Of a stretch of 64,000 nt of DNA, positions 20,339-32,600 are shown piece after piece. A model generated the notes under the pieces. It searched no databases and was not told the DNA's origin. It saw only the letters and a program-made list of their open reading frames with translations. Numbering within the stretch: the first letter of the stretch is position 1; each line of letters starts with the position of its first letter. Both the position numbers and the translations under genes were made by a program. This stretch comes from Burkholderia territorii (GTDB taxonomy: Bacteria > Pseudomonadota > Gammaproteobacteria > Burkholderiales > Burkholderiaceae): the NCBI RefSeq assembly GCF_902833055.1, contig NZ_CADFEJ010000015.1, positions 62,001 through 126,000 on the forward strand. Direction: 5' to 3'.

Positions 20339-20396
20339 GCCGTGCTGCGGCGCGTGGGCGCCGCTGCGCGCGCGATCTTTCGGCGATCGTCGTTTT

Positions 20397-21491
20397 CTAT
20401 CCGGACGCAGCTGCCGCGTCGCGCGGCGCAGGCCACGGCACGGCGTCCCAGTCGATCGCCCGGTAGGCGGCTTCGACCGCCGCGAGATCGCCCGGTCGCT
20501 CGCTGCGGTGCAGTCCGTGCAATTCAGCCGGCACGTCGAGCACGACCGGCACGCAGTGCGGATAGTCGCGCACGCGCAGCGCCGGCCCGATCGTCGTGAA
20601 ACAGCCGAGCGTCGGCACGTCGAAGCCGTCGGCGAGATGCAGCGCCGACGTATCGGGCGCGAACAGCACGCTCGCCCCCTTGACCCAGGCAATGAAGCGG
20701 GCCGTATCGGCCGCGTCGCGGCTCACTTCGACGTAGGCCGGATGCGCGACCGGGCCGAAGCCGACGACCGGCAGCCCGTAACGCCGAGCGAGCTGCTCGA
20801 CGAACGTCGCGAGGAGCGCCGGCGGCACGCTGCGCACCGCGGTGCTCGCGTTCGGGCAGAACAGCACGTACGGCCGCCGCCATTCGGCCGGCAGCGCCGG
20901 CAGCGGCAGCCGCGCGAGCCAGCGGTTGCGCTTCGCGGCGGCCGGCACCGTGGCCGGATCGGCGCCGAGCGCGTCGAGGAAGAAGTCGATCATCGGCTGC
21001 CGCGCGAATGCGGGCCAGTACAGATGATTGCCGAGATCGATGCATGGCGCGTGCGCCGGCAATGCATCGGCTGCGCACGGCAACGCACGCGACGGCGCGA
21101 CGACGTCGGCGGCGAGCGCATACAGCGCGTCGACGTAGCGCGGTGCGCGCGCCGGCCGGTACAGCGTGAAGTGCACGGCGGGATGCATCGCGCGCAGCGC
21201 GGCGAGCGCGGTCAGCCCGATCACCGAGTCGCCGAGCGTGACGCCCATTCCGTTGATCACGTGCACGTCCGTCACGCGGTCGTAGTCGAGCCGGAACGGT
21301 CGGTGGACGCCGTGCAGCAGCCCGAGCGCGGGCGCGGCCGCCACATGACCGTCAGCCGGGCCGCCGCCGTGCTCGAGGTCGTACGGCGCGACGAGCGTGC
21401 CGTCGGGCGCGAGCAGCGTGCCGGGATGGGCGAGCACGTCGTCGCGCGACAGCGCGAAGCCGGCCACGGCGGTGCGCAGCTCCACGGTCAT
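20397..21491 (-). CDS. Glycosyltransferase family 9-like protein
   Basis: This is a 364-residue protein with the general pattern of family-9 (heptosyltransferase-like) enzymes. An N-terminal Rossmann segment starts near VIGLTALAALRAMHP (about residue 100), and the C-terminal sugar-nucleotide part has SVLFAPDTSALHLADGFDVPTLGCF followed by GPALRVR (about 285-320), which keeps the D-S/T...H-A...P layout (described in parts). It begins in an ATGA overlap with the stop of the thiamine-diphosphate enzyme gene, so the two are translationally coupled. What sugar it transfers, and why it is paired with that enzyme, is unknown. Confidence 0.65.
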   Translation of the reverse strand: MTVELRTAVAGFALSRDDVLAHPGTLLAPDGTLVAPYDLEHGGGPADGHVAAAPALGLLHGVHRPFRLDYDRVTDVHVINGMGVTLGDSVIGLTALAALRAMHPAVHFTLYRPARAPRYVDALYALAADVVAPSRALPCAADALPAHAPCIDLGNHLYWPAFARQPMIDFFLDALGADPATVPAAAKRNRWLARLPLPALPAEWRRPYVLFCPNASTAVRSVPPALLATFVEQLARRYGLPVVGFGPVAHPAYVEVSRDAADTARFIAWVKGASVLFAPDTSALHLADGFDVPTLGCFTTIGPALRVRDYPHCVPVVLDVPAELHGLHRSERPGDLAAVEAAYRAIDWDAVPWPAPRDAAAASG

Positions 21492-23191
21492 GCGCCGCGC
21501 GCGCGACGGCCCTGCTCGCGGATCTGCTCGAGCGTCGCGGCCGGCGTGCTGGCGTCTTGCGGGATCCGGATCTCGATCAGCGCCGGCAGCCCGCAGGTCA
21601 GTGCGCGCTCGAGTGCCGGCGCGAACTCGGCGGTGCGCTCGACCGTCTCGCCATGCGCGCCGAATGCACGCGCATACGCGGCGAAATCGGGATTCGTGAG
21701 CCCGGTGCCGTGCACGCGGCCCGGATAGTTGCGCTCCTGATGCATGCGGATCGTGCCGAAATGCCCGTTGTTGACGACGATCGCGATGATGTTCAGCCCA
21801 TACTGCATTGCGGTCGCGAGCTCGTTGCCGGCCATCATGAAGCAGCCGTCGCCGGCGAGCGCGACCACCGCTCGCGACGGATACAGCGACTTCGCGGCGA
21901 GCGCGGCGGGCAGCCCGTAGCCCATCGCGCCGCTGGTCGGCGCAAGCTGCGAGCGGAAGTGCCGGTACGCGAAGTGACGATGCAGCCAGATCGCATAGTT
22001 GCCGGCGCCGTTGGTCAGGATTGCGTCGTGCGGCAGGCGCTCTCGCAACTGCACCATCACGTCGCCGAGCTGGACGTCGCCGGGCATCGGCAGCGGCGCA
22101 TGCCATTCGAGGTAGGCGCGATGCGCGTCGGCGGCCGTGCCGGCCCATGCGGGATGCGCCGGCGGATCGAGCGCGGCGAGCGGCGCCGCGATCTCCGGCA
22201 TCCCCGACACGATCGGCAGGTCGGCCGCGTACACGCGGCCGAGTTCGTCCGCGCCCTGGTGCACGTGGATCAGCGTCTGGCGCGTCTTCGGGATGTCGAG
22301 CAGCGTGTAGCCGCCGGTCGTCGCTTCGCCCAGGCGCGGGCCGAGCACGAGCAGCAGGTCCGCGTCGCGGATCCGCTTGCCGAGCGCGGGATTGATCCCG
22401 AGACCGACATCGCCCGCATAGTTCGGGTGCGCGTTGTCGAAGGTGTCCTGGTAGCGGAAAGCACACGCGACCGGCAACTGCCAGCGCTCGGCGAAGGTGC
22501 GCAGGTTCGCGCATGCCTCGGGCGTCCAGCCGCTGCCGCCGACGATCGCGAACGGCCGTTCGGCGCGTGCGAGCCGTTCGCGCAGCTCGTCGACCTGCGC
22601 GGCCGACGGCGACGCCGCGACGCGCTTCGCGGCCGGCACGACCGGTTGCGGCGCGCACGCGTCCGACAGCACGTCCTCCGGCAGCGCGAGCACGACCGGG
22701 CCGGGCCGGCCGGACATCGCGACGTGGAATGCATGACTCAGGTATTCGGGAATGCGGCGCGGGTCGTCGATCTGCGCGACCCATTTCGCCATCTGGCCGA
22801 ACATCCGGCGGTAGTCGATTTCCTGGAAGGCTTCGCGGTCGAGATGCTCGCGCGCGCACTGGCCGACGAAGAGGATCATCGGCGTCGAATCCTGGAACGC
22901 GGTGTGCACGCCGATCGACGCGTGGGTCGCGCCGGGGCCGCGCGTGACGAACGCGATGCCGGGGCGGCCGGTCAGCTTGCCGACCGCCTCAGCCATGTTC
23001 GCGGCGGCCGCCTCGTGGCGGCAGACGACCGTCTGGATGCGCGCGGTGTCGTCCGCCAGCGCATCGAGTACGGCGAGAAAGCTCTCGCCCGGCACGCAGA
23101 ACACGCGTTCGACGTGATTGGCGAGCAACGCATCGACGAGCAGTCGCGCGCCGGTGGTGGCGCGCGGCTCGAGATCCTTGGAATGCGACAT
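21488..23191 (-). CDS. Thiamine-diphosphate-dependent enzyme, acetolactate synthase-like
   Basis: This is a 567-residue enzyme of the acetolactate synthase/benzoylformate decarboxylase superfamily. The N-terminal PYR domain carries the catalytic Glu in VCRHEAAAANMAEA (about residue 60), and the C-terminal PP domain has the thiamine-diphosphate motif GDG...NN (ALAGDGCFMMAG...VVNNGHFG, about 430-465). The middle domain (190-320) resembles the FAD/structural domain of IlvB-type proteins. It is not the housekeeping ilvB, which would sit next to ilvN. It lies upstream of and overlaps a GT9-like gene. The 2-oxoacid it acts on is not identifiable. Confidence 0.85.
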   Translation of the reverse strand: MSHSKDLEPRATTGARLLVDALLANHVERVFCVPGESFLAVLDALADDTARIQTVVCRHEAAAANMAEAVGKLTGRPGIAFVTRGPGATHASIGVHTAFQDSTPMILFVGQCAREHLDREAFQEIDYRRMFGQMAKWVAQIDDPRRIPEYLSHAFHVAMSGRPGPVVLALPEDVLSDACAPQPVVPAAKRVAASPSAAQVDELRERLARAERPFAIVGGSGWTPEACANLRTFAERWQLPVACAFRYQDTFDNAHPNYAGDVGLGINPALGKRIRDADLLLVLGPRLGEATTGGYTLLDIPKTRQTLIHVHQGADELGRVYAADLPIVSGMPEIAAPLAALDPPAHPAWAGTAADAHRAYLEWHAPLPMPGDVQLGDVMVQLRERLPHDAILTNGAGNYAIWLHRHFAYRHFRSQLAPTSGAMGYGLPAALAAKSLYPSRAVVALAGDGCFMMAGNELATAMQYGLNIIAIVVNNGHFGTIRMHQERNYPGRVHGTGLTNPDFAAYARAFGAHGETVERTAEFAPALERALTCGLPALIEIRIPQDASTPAATLEQIREQGRRARGA

Positions 23192-23511
23192 GGGCTGCCG
23201 TCTCCCTGGGTAGCGGGACGTACAGCTTACGCCTGTCGGCGGGGTGCCGGTACGCCGGCCCGTGAAAAGTGCCGGAACGCGGCGAATCCAGGCAGCGCGA
23301 CCGGCTTCCCGTTGGCCGAATGGCCAGCTTGTTCGGGTGCCCCCGGCGACGGAAAGTAAGCGCTACGAATATCGAACCCGCGTTCCTGCTTCGACGCGGA
23401 AGCAGCGATCGCGCGGGACGTCACCGGGAGGCGGTTATGTACACACAGGGATTTACATCGCAGATCGAATCGTATAACGTACATCCAATGTACATCCGGA
23501 CGGAGATCGAT
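23192..23511. other. Intergenic region between the ThDP-enzyme and vapB genes
   Basis: This 320-base gap between divergent genes holds the promoter region of the leftward enzyme operon and, at its right end, the vapBC control region. I see no convincing gene in it. GC content is lower near the vapB end. Confidence 0.6.
23479..23497. promoter_or_regulatory. Candidate VapBC operator (direct repeats)
   Basis: GTACATCC occurs at 23479-23486 and 23490-23497, spaced 11 bases apart (one helical turn), with an ATGTACAT palindrome overlapping the second copy. It lies 15-33 bases before the vapB start, where antitoxin-mediated autorepression is expected. Confidence 0.5.
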
Positions 23512-23748
23512 ATGCATACCACGAGGGTATTTCGGAACGGCAACTCGCAGGCGGTGCGAATTCCTGCCGACCTTGCCTATGAGCGCACCGATATCGACCT
23601 GGAAATCGAGCGGGTCGGCGACGAGATCCGTATCCGTCCGGCCCGGCGGCCGTTGACTCACGTACTCGAAAAGTTCGCGCAATTCGGGCCGGAGTTCATG
23701 GCAGAAGGGCGTGGCGATCAGGAACAGGCCGAACGCGAGGGATTGTGA
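23512..23748 (+). CDS. vapB: VapB-type antitoxin (AbrB/MazE fold)
   Basis: This 78-residue antitoxin neutralises the VapC nuclease and binds its own operator. The N-terminal swapped-hairpin DNA-binding domain is plain: TTRVFRNGNSQAVRIPADLAYE (residues 3-24, split when quoted elsewhere). The C-terminal part (45-78) is the toxin-binding tail. The ATG with upstream CGGAG is preferred over earlier in-frame ATGs, which fall in the operator. The stop overlaps the vapC start (TGATG). Confidence 0.9.
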   Translation: MHTTRVFRNGNSQAVRIPADLAYERTDIDLEIERVGDEIRIRPARRPLTHVLEKFAQFGPEFMAEGRGDQEQAEREGL

Positions 23749-24149
23749 TGCCGCGCTACATGCTGGACACCAACATGTGCATTTATCTGATGAGGAATCA
23801 GCCCGAGCAGGTCGCGAAGCGATTTGCGCAGTGCTACACGGGGGACGTCGTGATGTCGGCGATCACGTACGCCGAGCTCGAGTACGGCGTTGCCGCATGC
23901 GCGAGCCCTGCGCGGGCGCGGCGCAATCTTGCCGCGCTGGTCGACGATATCCCTGTCGCTGCGTTCGACGCGGCGGCCGCGCAAGCGTACGGTCCGGTTC
24001 GCGAGGTAACCCGCGAGCGGAAGAAGGACCACCTCGACAAACTGATTGCCGCACATGCGGTGTCGCTCGATGTTGTCCTCGTGACCAACAACGAGCGCGA
24101 TTTCGTCGGCTATCCCGGGCTGCGGCTGGAGAACTGGCTGAACGATTGA
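23748..24149 (+). CDS. vapC: VapC-type PIN-domain ribonuclease toxin
   Basis: This is a 133-residue PIN-domain toxin. Acidic residues expected for the metal site are visible: Asp in MLDTNMCIYL (residue 6), Glu in YAELEYG (about 42) and Asp residues in NNERDF (about 117-120). VapC toxins cleave tRNA or rRNA when freed from VapB. The start overlaps the vapB stop, giving the standard coupled TA operon. Upstream GTG at 23745 is less likely because it lies inside the vapB stop region. Confidence 0.92.
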   Translation: MPRYMLDTNMCIYLMRNQPEQVAKRFAQCYTGDVVMSAITYAELEYGVAACASPARARRNLAALVDDIPVAAFDAAAAQAYGPVREVTRERKKDHLDKLIAAHAVSLDVVLVTNNERDFVGYPGLRLENWLND

Positions 24150-24215
24150 TGGCGGCGGTTGTGTCCGGCGGTCATGCGGGATATCGATTCGCCCGCATTC
24201 CCGCCGGATCCGGCA

Positions 24216-25604
<1,389 letters not shown>

Positions 25605-25634
25605 TTCGATTCCTGCCTTGCTTTGAGAATAGTG

Positions 25635-26771
25635 CTATCGCGCCTGCAATGGCAGGCACGCGGCCAGCCATGCGGGCGGCATGGGGGAGAGCTGCCGCGC
25701 GACGCGGGCATAGCGCCCGTCGAGCCGCGCGGCCAGATGAAAGAGTTCGGTGGCGTTTTTCGGGTCCCACTGCCCCGTGTAGCCGGGCAAGCCCGCTTCG
25801 CGGCGTTTCGCGTCGAACGGCACCGGCGAATTCACGAATTCCTCGTGCGTTTTTTCGCCGAGCGCGTACGGCACGAGCCAGTCGAGCGCGGCCGCGAGCG
25901 TCGCGCCGTTCGCGCCGCGTTCGCGCAGCCAGTTGCGGTTGAAGCGGCGCGCGGCGAGCGCGGCCGTCACGAGCGGCTGCAGGTCGTACACCGCGTAGTG
26001 CAGCGCGTCGCGTTCCTCGAAATCCCAGGTCTTGCCGTCCGGGCCGATGTTGTCGGCGAGATGCTCGACGAACAGCCGCTGCGCGGCATTCATCATCTTG
26101 CGATCGCCGAGCGTGAACGCGGACAGCGCGATCAGCTTGATCCGGTGGCTCTGCCAGTTGTTGCGCCACGTGCCGGCGAGCGGCCGCTTCTGCGCGTCGA
26201 TCTGCGCGACGTAACCGGCGCCGAGCTTCGCGATGAACGCCGCCGTCGCGTTGCGGGTCTTGACCGGCAGCGCGCTCGCCGTCATGTCGTACGCGACGAT
26301 CAGGCTGTCGAAGCGCGTCTCGTCGATCGGATTGAAGCTCGGCTGATAGGTGGAGACCCACGCGGACAGGAAACGGTCGACGAGCTGCAGATAGCGCGGC
26401 GCGTTCGTCACGCGCCACGCCAGCGCGGCGTCGCGCATCAGTTCCATGTCCTTCAGCGCTTCGGCGCTCTGGTCGTAGATGCCTTCGTGCGGCAGCGTGC
26501 CCTCGGTGTGCACGCGCGCCATCGCCTTCGGCTGCTCGCCGATGCGCGCGTCGACGCTGCGGATCAGCGCCTGCACGCCGGGCTCGGCCTGCGTCGTCTC
26601 GCTCGCCTGCAGCGCGGGTGCCGCGCAGAAATTCATCGCCGCACGCGCGCAGCCGGCCGTGCCGAGACCGGCTGCGGCAAGCGACAGCGACGCGACGAGC
26701 AGCGGCACGAAGCGGCGCGTGCGCGGCTGCGCGTGCGTTGCACCATGGCCCGGAAACATCGGACGCACCAT
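25635..26771 (-). CDS. Alginate lyase-like exported protein
   Basis: This is a 378-residue exported protein of the alginate-lyase fold ((alpha/alpha) barrel, PF05426 type). Residues 1-45 form a basic-hydrophobic signal region (RRFVPLLVASLSLAAAGLGTAGCARA), which contains a possible but non-canonical lipobox at the Cys. In the barrel, NNWQSHRIKLIALSAF and a later conserved Tyr/His region around ALHYAVYDLQPL correspond to the family's substrate groove. It sits between gcvP and sdaA, an unexpected place for a polysaccharide lyase. Substrate is unconfirmed. Confidence 0.8.
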   Translation of the reverse strand: MVRPMFPGHGATHAQPRTRRFVPLLVASLSLAAAGLGTAGCARAAMNFCAAPALQASETTQAEPGVQALIRSVDARIGEQPKAMARVHTEGTLPHEGIYDQSAEALKDMELMRDAALAWRVTNAPRYLQLVDRFLSAWVSTYQPSFNPIDETRFDSLIVAYDMTASALPVKTRNATAAFIAKLGAGYVAQIDAQKRPLAGTWRNNWQSHRIKLIALSAFTLGDRKMMNAAQRLFVEHLADNIGPDGKTWDFEERDALHYAVYDLQPLVTAALAARRFNRNWLRERGANGATLAAALDWLVPYALGEKTHEEFVNSPVPFDAKRREAGLPGYTGQWDPKNATELFHLAARLDGRYARVARQLSPMPPAWLAACLPLQAR

Positions 26772-26855
26772 GCGGAACTCCTTGATTGGCTTGATCGCGT
26801 GTGATGTTAGCCGGATTGGCGGGCAAACGTGAATCGATCGGACGGGCGGCGCACG

Positions 26856-26889
26856 CAAAAACCGCACGCAACCGGCGGTTGCGTGCGGT
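26856..26889 (-). terminator. Rho-independent terminator of the gcv operon
   Basis: On the minus strand a perfect 14-bp stem (ACCGCACGCAACCG/CGGTTGCGTGCGGT, 26861-26889) with a single-base centre is followed by a run of five T. It lies 35 bases after the gcvP stop and separates the operon from the alginate-lyase-like gene. Confidence 0.85.
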
Positions 26890-26923
26890 GTGGTCATGGC
26901 CGGACTCCGATGCGTGGCGCGCG

Positions 26924-29851
26924 TTATGCGTATTCCGACACCGGCACGCACGAGCAGAACAGGTTGCGGTCGCCGTACGCGTTGTCCGCACGGCCGACCG
27001 GCGGCCAGTACTTGTTCGTGCCGAGCGACGCGACCGGGTACGCGGCCTGCTCGCGCGAGTACGCGTGCGGCCATTCGTTCGCGGTGACGACGGCCGCGGT
27101 GTGCGGCGCATGGCGCAGCGGGTTGTCCTCGCGATCGGCGCGGCCTTCCTCGACCGCGCGGATTTCCTCGCGGATCGCGATCATCGCGGCGATGAAGCGG
27201 TCGAGTTCTTCCTGCGATTCCGATTCGGTCGGCTCGACCATCAGCGTGCCCGGCACCGGGAAGCTCATCGTCGGCGCGTGGAAGCCGTAGTCCATCAGGC
27301 GCTTCGCGACGTCGTCGACGCTGATGCCGCTGGTTTCCTTGAGCGGACGCAGGTCGAGAATGCACTCGTGCGCGACCAGCCCGCCCGGGCCCGAATACAG
27401 CACCGGGTAGTGCGGCGCGAGACGCTTCGCGATGTAGTTCGCGTTGAGGATCGCGGTTTCGGTGGCAGCCGTCAGGTTCTTCGCGCCCATCATCGCGATG
27501 TACATCCACGAGATCGGCAGGATCGACGCCGAGCCGTACGGCGCGGCCGACACCGCGCCGATGCCGTCTTCGCCGCGTGCATAACCGGTCGAACGCTGGT
27601 TCGGCAGGAACTTCGCGAGGTGCGCGCCAACCGCGACCGGGCCGACGCCCGGGCCGCCGCCGCCGTGCGGGATGCAGAACGTCTTGTGCAGGTTCAGGTG
27701 CGACACGTCGCCGCCGAACTGGCCCGGCGCGGTCAGGCCGACCATCGCGTTCATGTTCGCGCCGTCGACGTACACCTGGCCGCCGTGCGCGTGCACGATC
27801 TCGCAGATTTCGCGCACGTTCTGCTCGAACACGCCGTGCGTCGACGGATACGTGATCATGATCGCCGCGAGGTCGTTCGCGTGCTGCTCGGCCTTCGCCT
27901 TCAGGTCGGCGATGTCGACGTTGCCCTGCGCGTCGCACGCGACGACCACGACCTTCATGCCGGCCATGTGCGCGGATGCCGGGTTCGTGCCGTGCGCGGA
28001 TGCCGGGATCAGGCACACGTCGCGATGCGCTTCGCCGCGCGACGCGTGATACGCGTGGATGATCAGCAGGCCCGCGTATTCGCCTTGCGAGCCGGCGTTC
28101 GGCTGCAGCGACACGGCCGCGTAGCCGGTAGCCGCGACGAGCATCTGCTCGAGCTGGTCGATCATCTCGCGGTAGCCGACGGTCTGCTCGGCCGGCGCGA
28201 ACGGATGGATGCGGCCGAATTCTGGCCACGTGACCGGCAGCATTTCCGACGTCGCGTTCAGCTTCATCGTGCACGAGCCGAGCGGGATCATCGAGCGGTC
28301 GAGCGCGAGATCCTTGTCCGACAGGCTGCGCAGGTAGCGCAGCATTTCCGTTTCGGAATGGTGGCGGTTGAACACGTGGTGCGTGAGGTACGCGCTCGTG
28401 CGTTCGAGGCCGGCCGGCAGCGCCGCGGCGCCGCCGAGGCCCGCGTCCAGCGCGTCGACGGACGGCGCCGTGCCGCCCGCAGCCTGCGCGAACACGGCGA
28501 GCAGGTCGGCGAGATCGTCGCGGGTCGTCGTTTCGTCGACCGACACGCCGACTTGCGTGTCGCTCACGCGGCGCAGGTTGATGCGCTTGCTCTTCGCGAA
28601 CTCGTGGACTTGCGCGGTGCGCGCGCCGGTTTCGATCGTCAGCGTGTCGAAGAACGTGTCGTTGACGGTCGCGAAGCCGAGCTGTTTCACGCCGGCGGCG
28701 AGCAACGCCGCGATGCGGTTCACGCGCAGCGCGATCGTCTTCAGGCCCTGCGGGCCGTGATAGACCGCGTACATGCTGGCCATGATCGCGAGCAGCGCCT
28801 GCGCGGTACACACGTTCGACGTCGCCTTCTCGCGGCGAATGTGCTGTTCGCGGGTTTGCAGCGCGAGACGCAGCGCGGGCTTGCCCTGCGCGTCGACGGT
28901 CACGCCGACGAGGCGGCCCGGCATCTGGCGCTTGAATTCGTCACGCACGGCCATGTACGCGGCGTGCGGGCCGCCGAAACCCATCGGCACGCCGAAGCGC
29001 TGCGTGTTGCCGACCGCGACGTCCGCGCCCCATTCGCCGGGCGGCGTCAGCACGGTCAGCGCCAGCAGGTCGGCCGCGACGACGACATGGCCGCCGGCCG
29101 CGTGGATTGCTTCGGTGAGCGCGCGGTAGTCGCGCACGTCGCCGTTCACGCCCGGGTACTGGAGCAGCACGCCGAACGCGTTGGCCTGCGCGGCGTCGGC
29201 CGCCGGGCCCGTCTTGACTTCGATGCCGATCGGCAGCGCGCGCGTGCGGACCACTTCGAGGGTTTGCGGCAGCACGTCGTCGGCGACGTAGAACACGTTC
29301 GACGCCGGCTTGCCGGTGCGCTGCAGCAGCGTCATCGCTTCGGCCGCGGCCGTTGCTTCGTCGAGCAGCGACGCGTTCGAGATCGCGAGGCCCGTCAGGT
29401 CGGCGACCATCTGCTGGAAGTTCAGGAGCGCCTCGAGGCGACCCTGGGAAATTTCGGGCTGGTACGGCGTGTAGGCCGTGTACCACGCCGGGTTTTCGAG
29501 CACGTTGCGCAGGATCACGGCCGGCGTGTGCGAGTCGTAATAGCCCTGGCCGATATACGAGCGGAACACCTGGTTCTTGTCCGCGAGCGCGCGCAGCGCG
29601 GCGAGGGCTTCGGCCTCGCTCTTCGGTTGCGCGAACGGGCCGAGCGGCAGCGGTTCGGCGCGGCGGATCGAGGCCGGGATCACGGCGTCGATCAGGGCGG
29701 CGCGCGACGCGAAGCCGAGCGTATCGAGCATGGCCTGCTGGCTGGCGGCATCGGGGCCGATGTGGCGTTCTGCGAACGCGTCGTGCGTTTCGAGCGCGGC
29801 GAGCGAGAGGGGCGTGCGGTTCATCAGGCGGTCCGGGTGTTCGAGCTTCAT
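26924..29851 (-). CDS. gcvP: Glycine dehydrogenase (decarboxylating), P protein
   Basis: This is the 975-residue pyridoxal-phosphate enzyme of the glycine cleavage system. It decarboxylates glycine and transfers the aminomethyl group to the lipoyl arm of GcvH. Landmarks are the N-terminal [11 protein letters not shown], the mid-protein [13 protein letters not shown]-like segment ([14 protein letters not shown]) and the PLP-lysine region [21 protein letters not shown] (described in part). Length is typical of the single-chain bacterial type. It lies 61 bases after gcvH and ends the riboswitch-controlled operon. Confidence 0.98.
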   Translation of the reverse strand: MKLEHPDRLMNRTPLSLAALETHDAFAERHIGPDAASQQAMLDTLGFASRAALIDAVIPASIRRAEPLPLGPFAQPKSEAEALAALRALADKNQVFRSYIGQGYYDSHTPAVILRNVLENPAWYTAYTPYQPEISQGRLEALLNFQQMVADLTGLAISNASLLDEATAAAEAMTLLQRTGKPASNVFYVADDVLPQTLEVVRTRALPIGIEVKTGPAADAAQANAFGVLLQYPGVNGDVRDYRALTEAIHAAGGHVVVAADLLALTVLTPPGEWGADVAVGNTQRFGVPMGFGGPHAAYMAVRDEFKRQMPGRLVGVTVDAQGKPALRLALQTREQHIRREKATSNVCTAQALLAIMASMYAVYHGPQGLKTIALRVNRIAALLAAGVKQLGFATVNDTFFDTLTIETGARTAQVHEFAKSKRINLRRVSDTQVGVSVDETTTRDDLADLLAVFAQAAGGTAPSVDALDAGLGGAAALPAGLERTSAYLTHHVFNRHHSETEMLRYLRSLSDKDLALDRSMIPLGSCTMKLNATSEMLPVTWPEFGRIHPFAPAEQTVGYREMIDQLEQMLVAATGYAAVSLQPNAGSQGEYAGLLIIHAYHASRGEAHRDVCLIPASAHGTNPASAHMAGMKVVVVACDAQGNVDIADLKAKAEQHANDLAAIMITYPSTHGVFEQNVREICEIVHAHGGQVYVDGANMNAMVGLTAPGQFGGDVSHLNLHKTFCIPHGGGGPGVGPVAVGAHLAKFLPNQRSTGYARGEDGIGAVSAAPYGSASILPISWMYIAMMGAKNLTAATETAILNANYIAKRLAPHYPVLYSGPGGLVAHECILDLRPLKETSGISVDDVAKRLMDYGFHAPTMSFPVPGTLMVEPTESESQEELDRFIAAMIAIREEIRAVEEGRADREDNPLRHAPHTAAVVTANEWPHAYSREQAAYPVASLGTNKYWPPVGRADNAYGDRNLFCSCVPVSEYA

Positions 29852-29912
29852 GGCGTGACTCTGGTCCCGCGCGGGCCGGCTGGGCGGCCGCGCGCGGTTC
29901 GGGTAGGGAAAA

Positions 29913-30293
29913 TTAGTCGATCAGCTTGCTGTACGCGTCGGCGTCGATCAGCTTGTCGGTCGATGCGCCGGCCGCGAGCTTGATCTTGAAGAGCCACGTG
30001 CCGTATGCGTCGCTGTTGACTGCTTCCGGCGAGTCGGCGGCTTCTTCGTTGATGGCGATGACTTCGCCGGACACCGGCGAGTAGATGTCGGATGCCGCCT
30101 TCACCGATTCGACGACGCCGACGGCGTCGCCCGCGTTCACCGACTTGCCGACTTGCGGCAGCTCGAGGAAGACGATGTCGCCGAGCGTGCTCTGCGCGTG
30201 ATCGGTGATGCCGACCGTCAGCGTGCCGTCTGCTTCGGTGCGGATCCACTCGTGTTCGTCGGTGTACTTCAGATCGGCCGGGACGTTGCTCAT
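29913..30293 (-). CDS. gcvH: Glycine cleavage system H protein
   Basis: This 126-residue lipoyl carrier shuttles the aminomethyl group between the P, T and L proteins. The lipoyl-lysine site is in [20 protein letters not shown] (Lys about residue 63). It begins [18 protein letters not shown], the standard H-protein start. A ribosome site (AGGAGCATCCG on the minus strand) precedes the ATG. It lies between gcvT and gcvP. Confidence 0.98.
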   Translation of the reverse strand: MSNVPADLKYTDEHEWIRTEADGTLTVGITDHAQSTLGDIVFLELPQVGKSVNAGDAVGVVESVKAASDIYSPVSGEVIAINEEAADSPEAVNSDAYGTWLFKIKLAAGASTDKLIDADAYSKLID

Positions 30294-30420
30294 CGGATGC
30301 TCCTGGATAAAAGGGTGTGTTCGTTATGCTTGGCGCGCCGCCGGGGCGCGCCGGGTGTGGTTGCGCCGGGCGCCATTTCCCGGCTTCCCGGGAAGCGGCC
30401 TCCCGGTCGCCTCCCGATCG

Positions 30421-31539
<1,119 letters not shown>

Positions 31540-31629
31540 CGAGGCCTCAGGCAAGGCGCTTGCGCGCGGGTCAGAACGGCCATGTGCCGACCGTCGCGGC
31601 CATGGGCCTGCGAGCGATGCGATACATGC

Positions 31630-31900
31630 CCCTCTGTCCTCGATACCTGAGAGATTGCGCCGCGGCCACGAGCCGGCGAACGCGCGCCCCTTCGGTGGGC
31701 AGCCTGCCCGCGCTGCATCTGCGCAACGGGCTACTGCCGCTCTCCAGAGTGCGGGGAGTGCGGCCCGCGCGATGCGCGGACGGGAATCCCCGACGCGGTC
31801 GGTCCTTTTGCCTGAGAGTTTGCGGGTGTGCCCCTTCGGCGGCGCAACCGGCGTTGCTGATAGCGAACTACGCGGTCACACGCTCTCCCGACGCGTGCGG
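31630..31900 (-). ncRNA. Tandem glycine riboswitch
   Basis: On the minus strand two consecutive glycine aptamers are visible. The upstream one contains GGGAGAGCGTG, CCGAAGGGGCA and CTCTCAGGCAAAAGGACCG (31799-31895). The downstream one contains CTCTGGAGAG, CCGAAGGGGC and AATCTCTCAGGTATCGAGGAC (31633-31751). These are the conserved cores of the two-aptamer gcvT element. It ends about 90 bases before gcvT and should switch on the operon when glycine is abundant. The rest of the 483-base gap (31540-32022) shows no gene. Confidence 0.93.
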
Positions 31901-32022
31901 GCGACTGTACGCGAGCGGGTGGGCATTGTCAATTTGCGCAAAAGAATGTCGCTTCGCGACAAGCGGCGGCGCGGGATCGCCGCCGCTTCCGCCGGCGCCG
32001 GCAGGCGCCGGCATGGCCGGTA

Positions 32023-32391
32023 TTACTCGCCGATCGCGCGCGCGGCCGTGTCGAGTTCCTGGTTCAGCACGCGCTGCTCGTCGCCGGACAGGCCGCCGTT
32101 GTGCTGCGCCGACATGTCGTTCGCTTCCTGGCGGATCACGTCGAGCCGGTGGTGCAGCTGCGCGCCGTACGGCGGCGGGTAGTAGCCGCCGTTGACGCGA
32201 GCGTCGATCCGGCGGTGCAGGTTGTCGATCCGGCCCTGGACCTCCTGCAGACGGTCGTTCGCGACGACCTGCGGATTCGGCCGCGGGGGCGGGGGTGCCT
32301 GTCGGGCCGGCCGCTGCGGCTGCACGATACAGGCCGCGAGCGAGGAAACCAGGACGCAGCATGCCGCTGCGCGAATCAACCGTTGCATCAC
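32023..32391 (-). CDS. Small lipoprotein, Pro-rich, unknown function
   Basis: This is a 122-residue predicted lipoprotein. The signal peptide ends in the lipobox LAAC (Cys about residue 21), followed by a Pro/Arg-rich linker (QRPARQAPPPPRPNPQ) and a helical C-terminal half with heptad-like leucines (LQEVQGRIDNLHRRIDARV). It is probably anchored in the outer membrane. I do not recognise a named family; small lipoproteins of this shape are common in Burkholderia. It stands alone between the riboswitch and the oxidoreductase gene. Confidence 0.75.
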   Translation of the reverse strand: MMQRLIRAAACCVLVSSLAACIVQPQRPARQAPPPPRPNPQVVANDRLQEVQGRIDNLHRRIDARVNGGYYPPPYGAQLHHRLDVIRQEANDMSAQHNGGLSGDEQRVLNQELDTAARAIGE

Positions 32392-32600
32392 ATTCTCCTG
32401 ACGGTTTGGTGTCGGATCGACTTTTTGAGAAACGCATCAGACCGGGTGAGCGCTGACTTTCGTTCCCGCACCATTTGTAACGGAATGTTCGGGATCGCCG
32501 GCCGCGGCGGCTGACGCGTGCCGCTGCCGGGCGCTGGCGGCCGCTGGCGCGGCGCGCGGCGCGGCCGAGGCCGGGGCGGCACCGACCCGGCCGGCGGCCG

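Noticed and set aside
26801-29983. About 1060-codon plus-strand frame opposite gcvP
   Set aside because: It is antisense to a certain gene, and the predicted protein is Arg/Val-rich with no motif.
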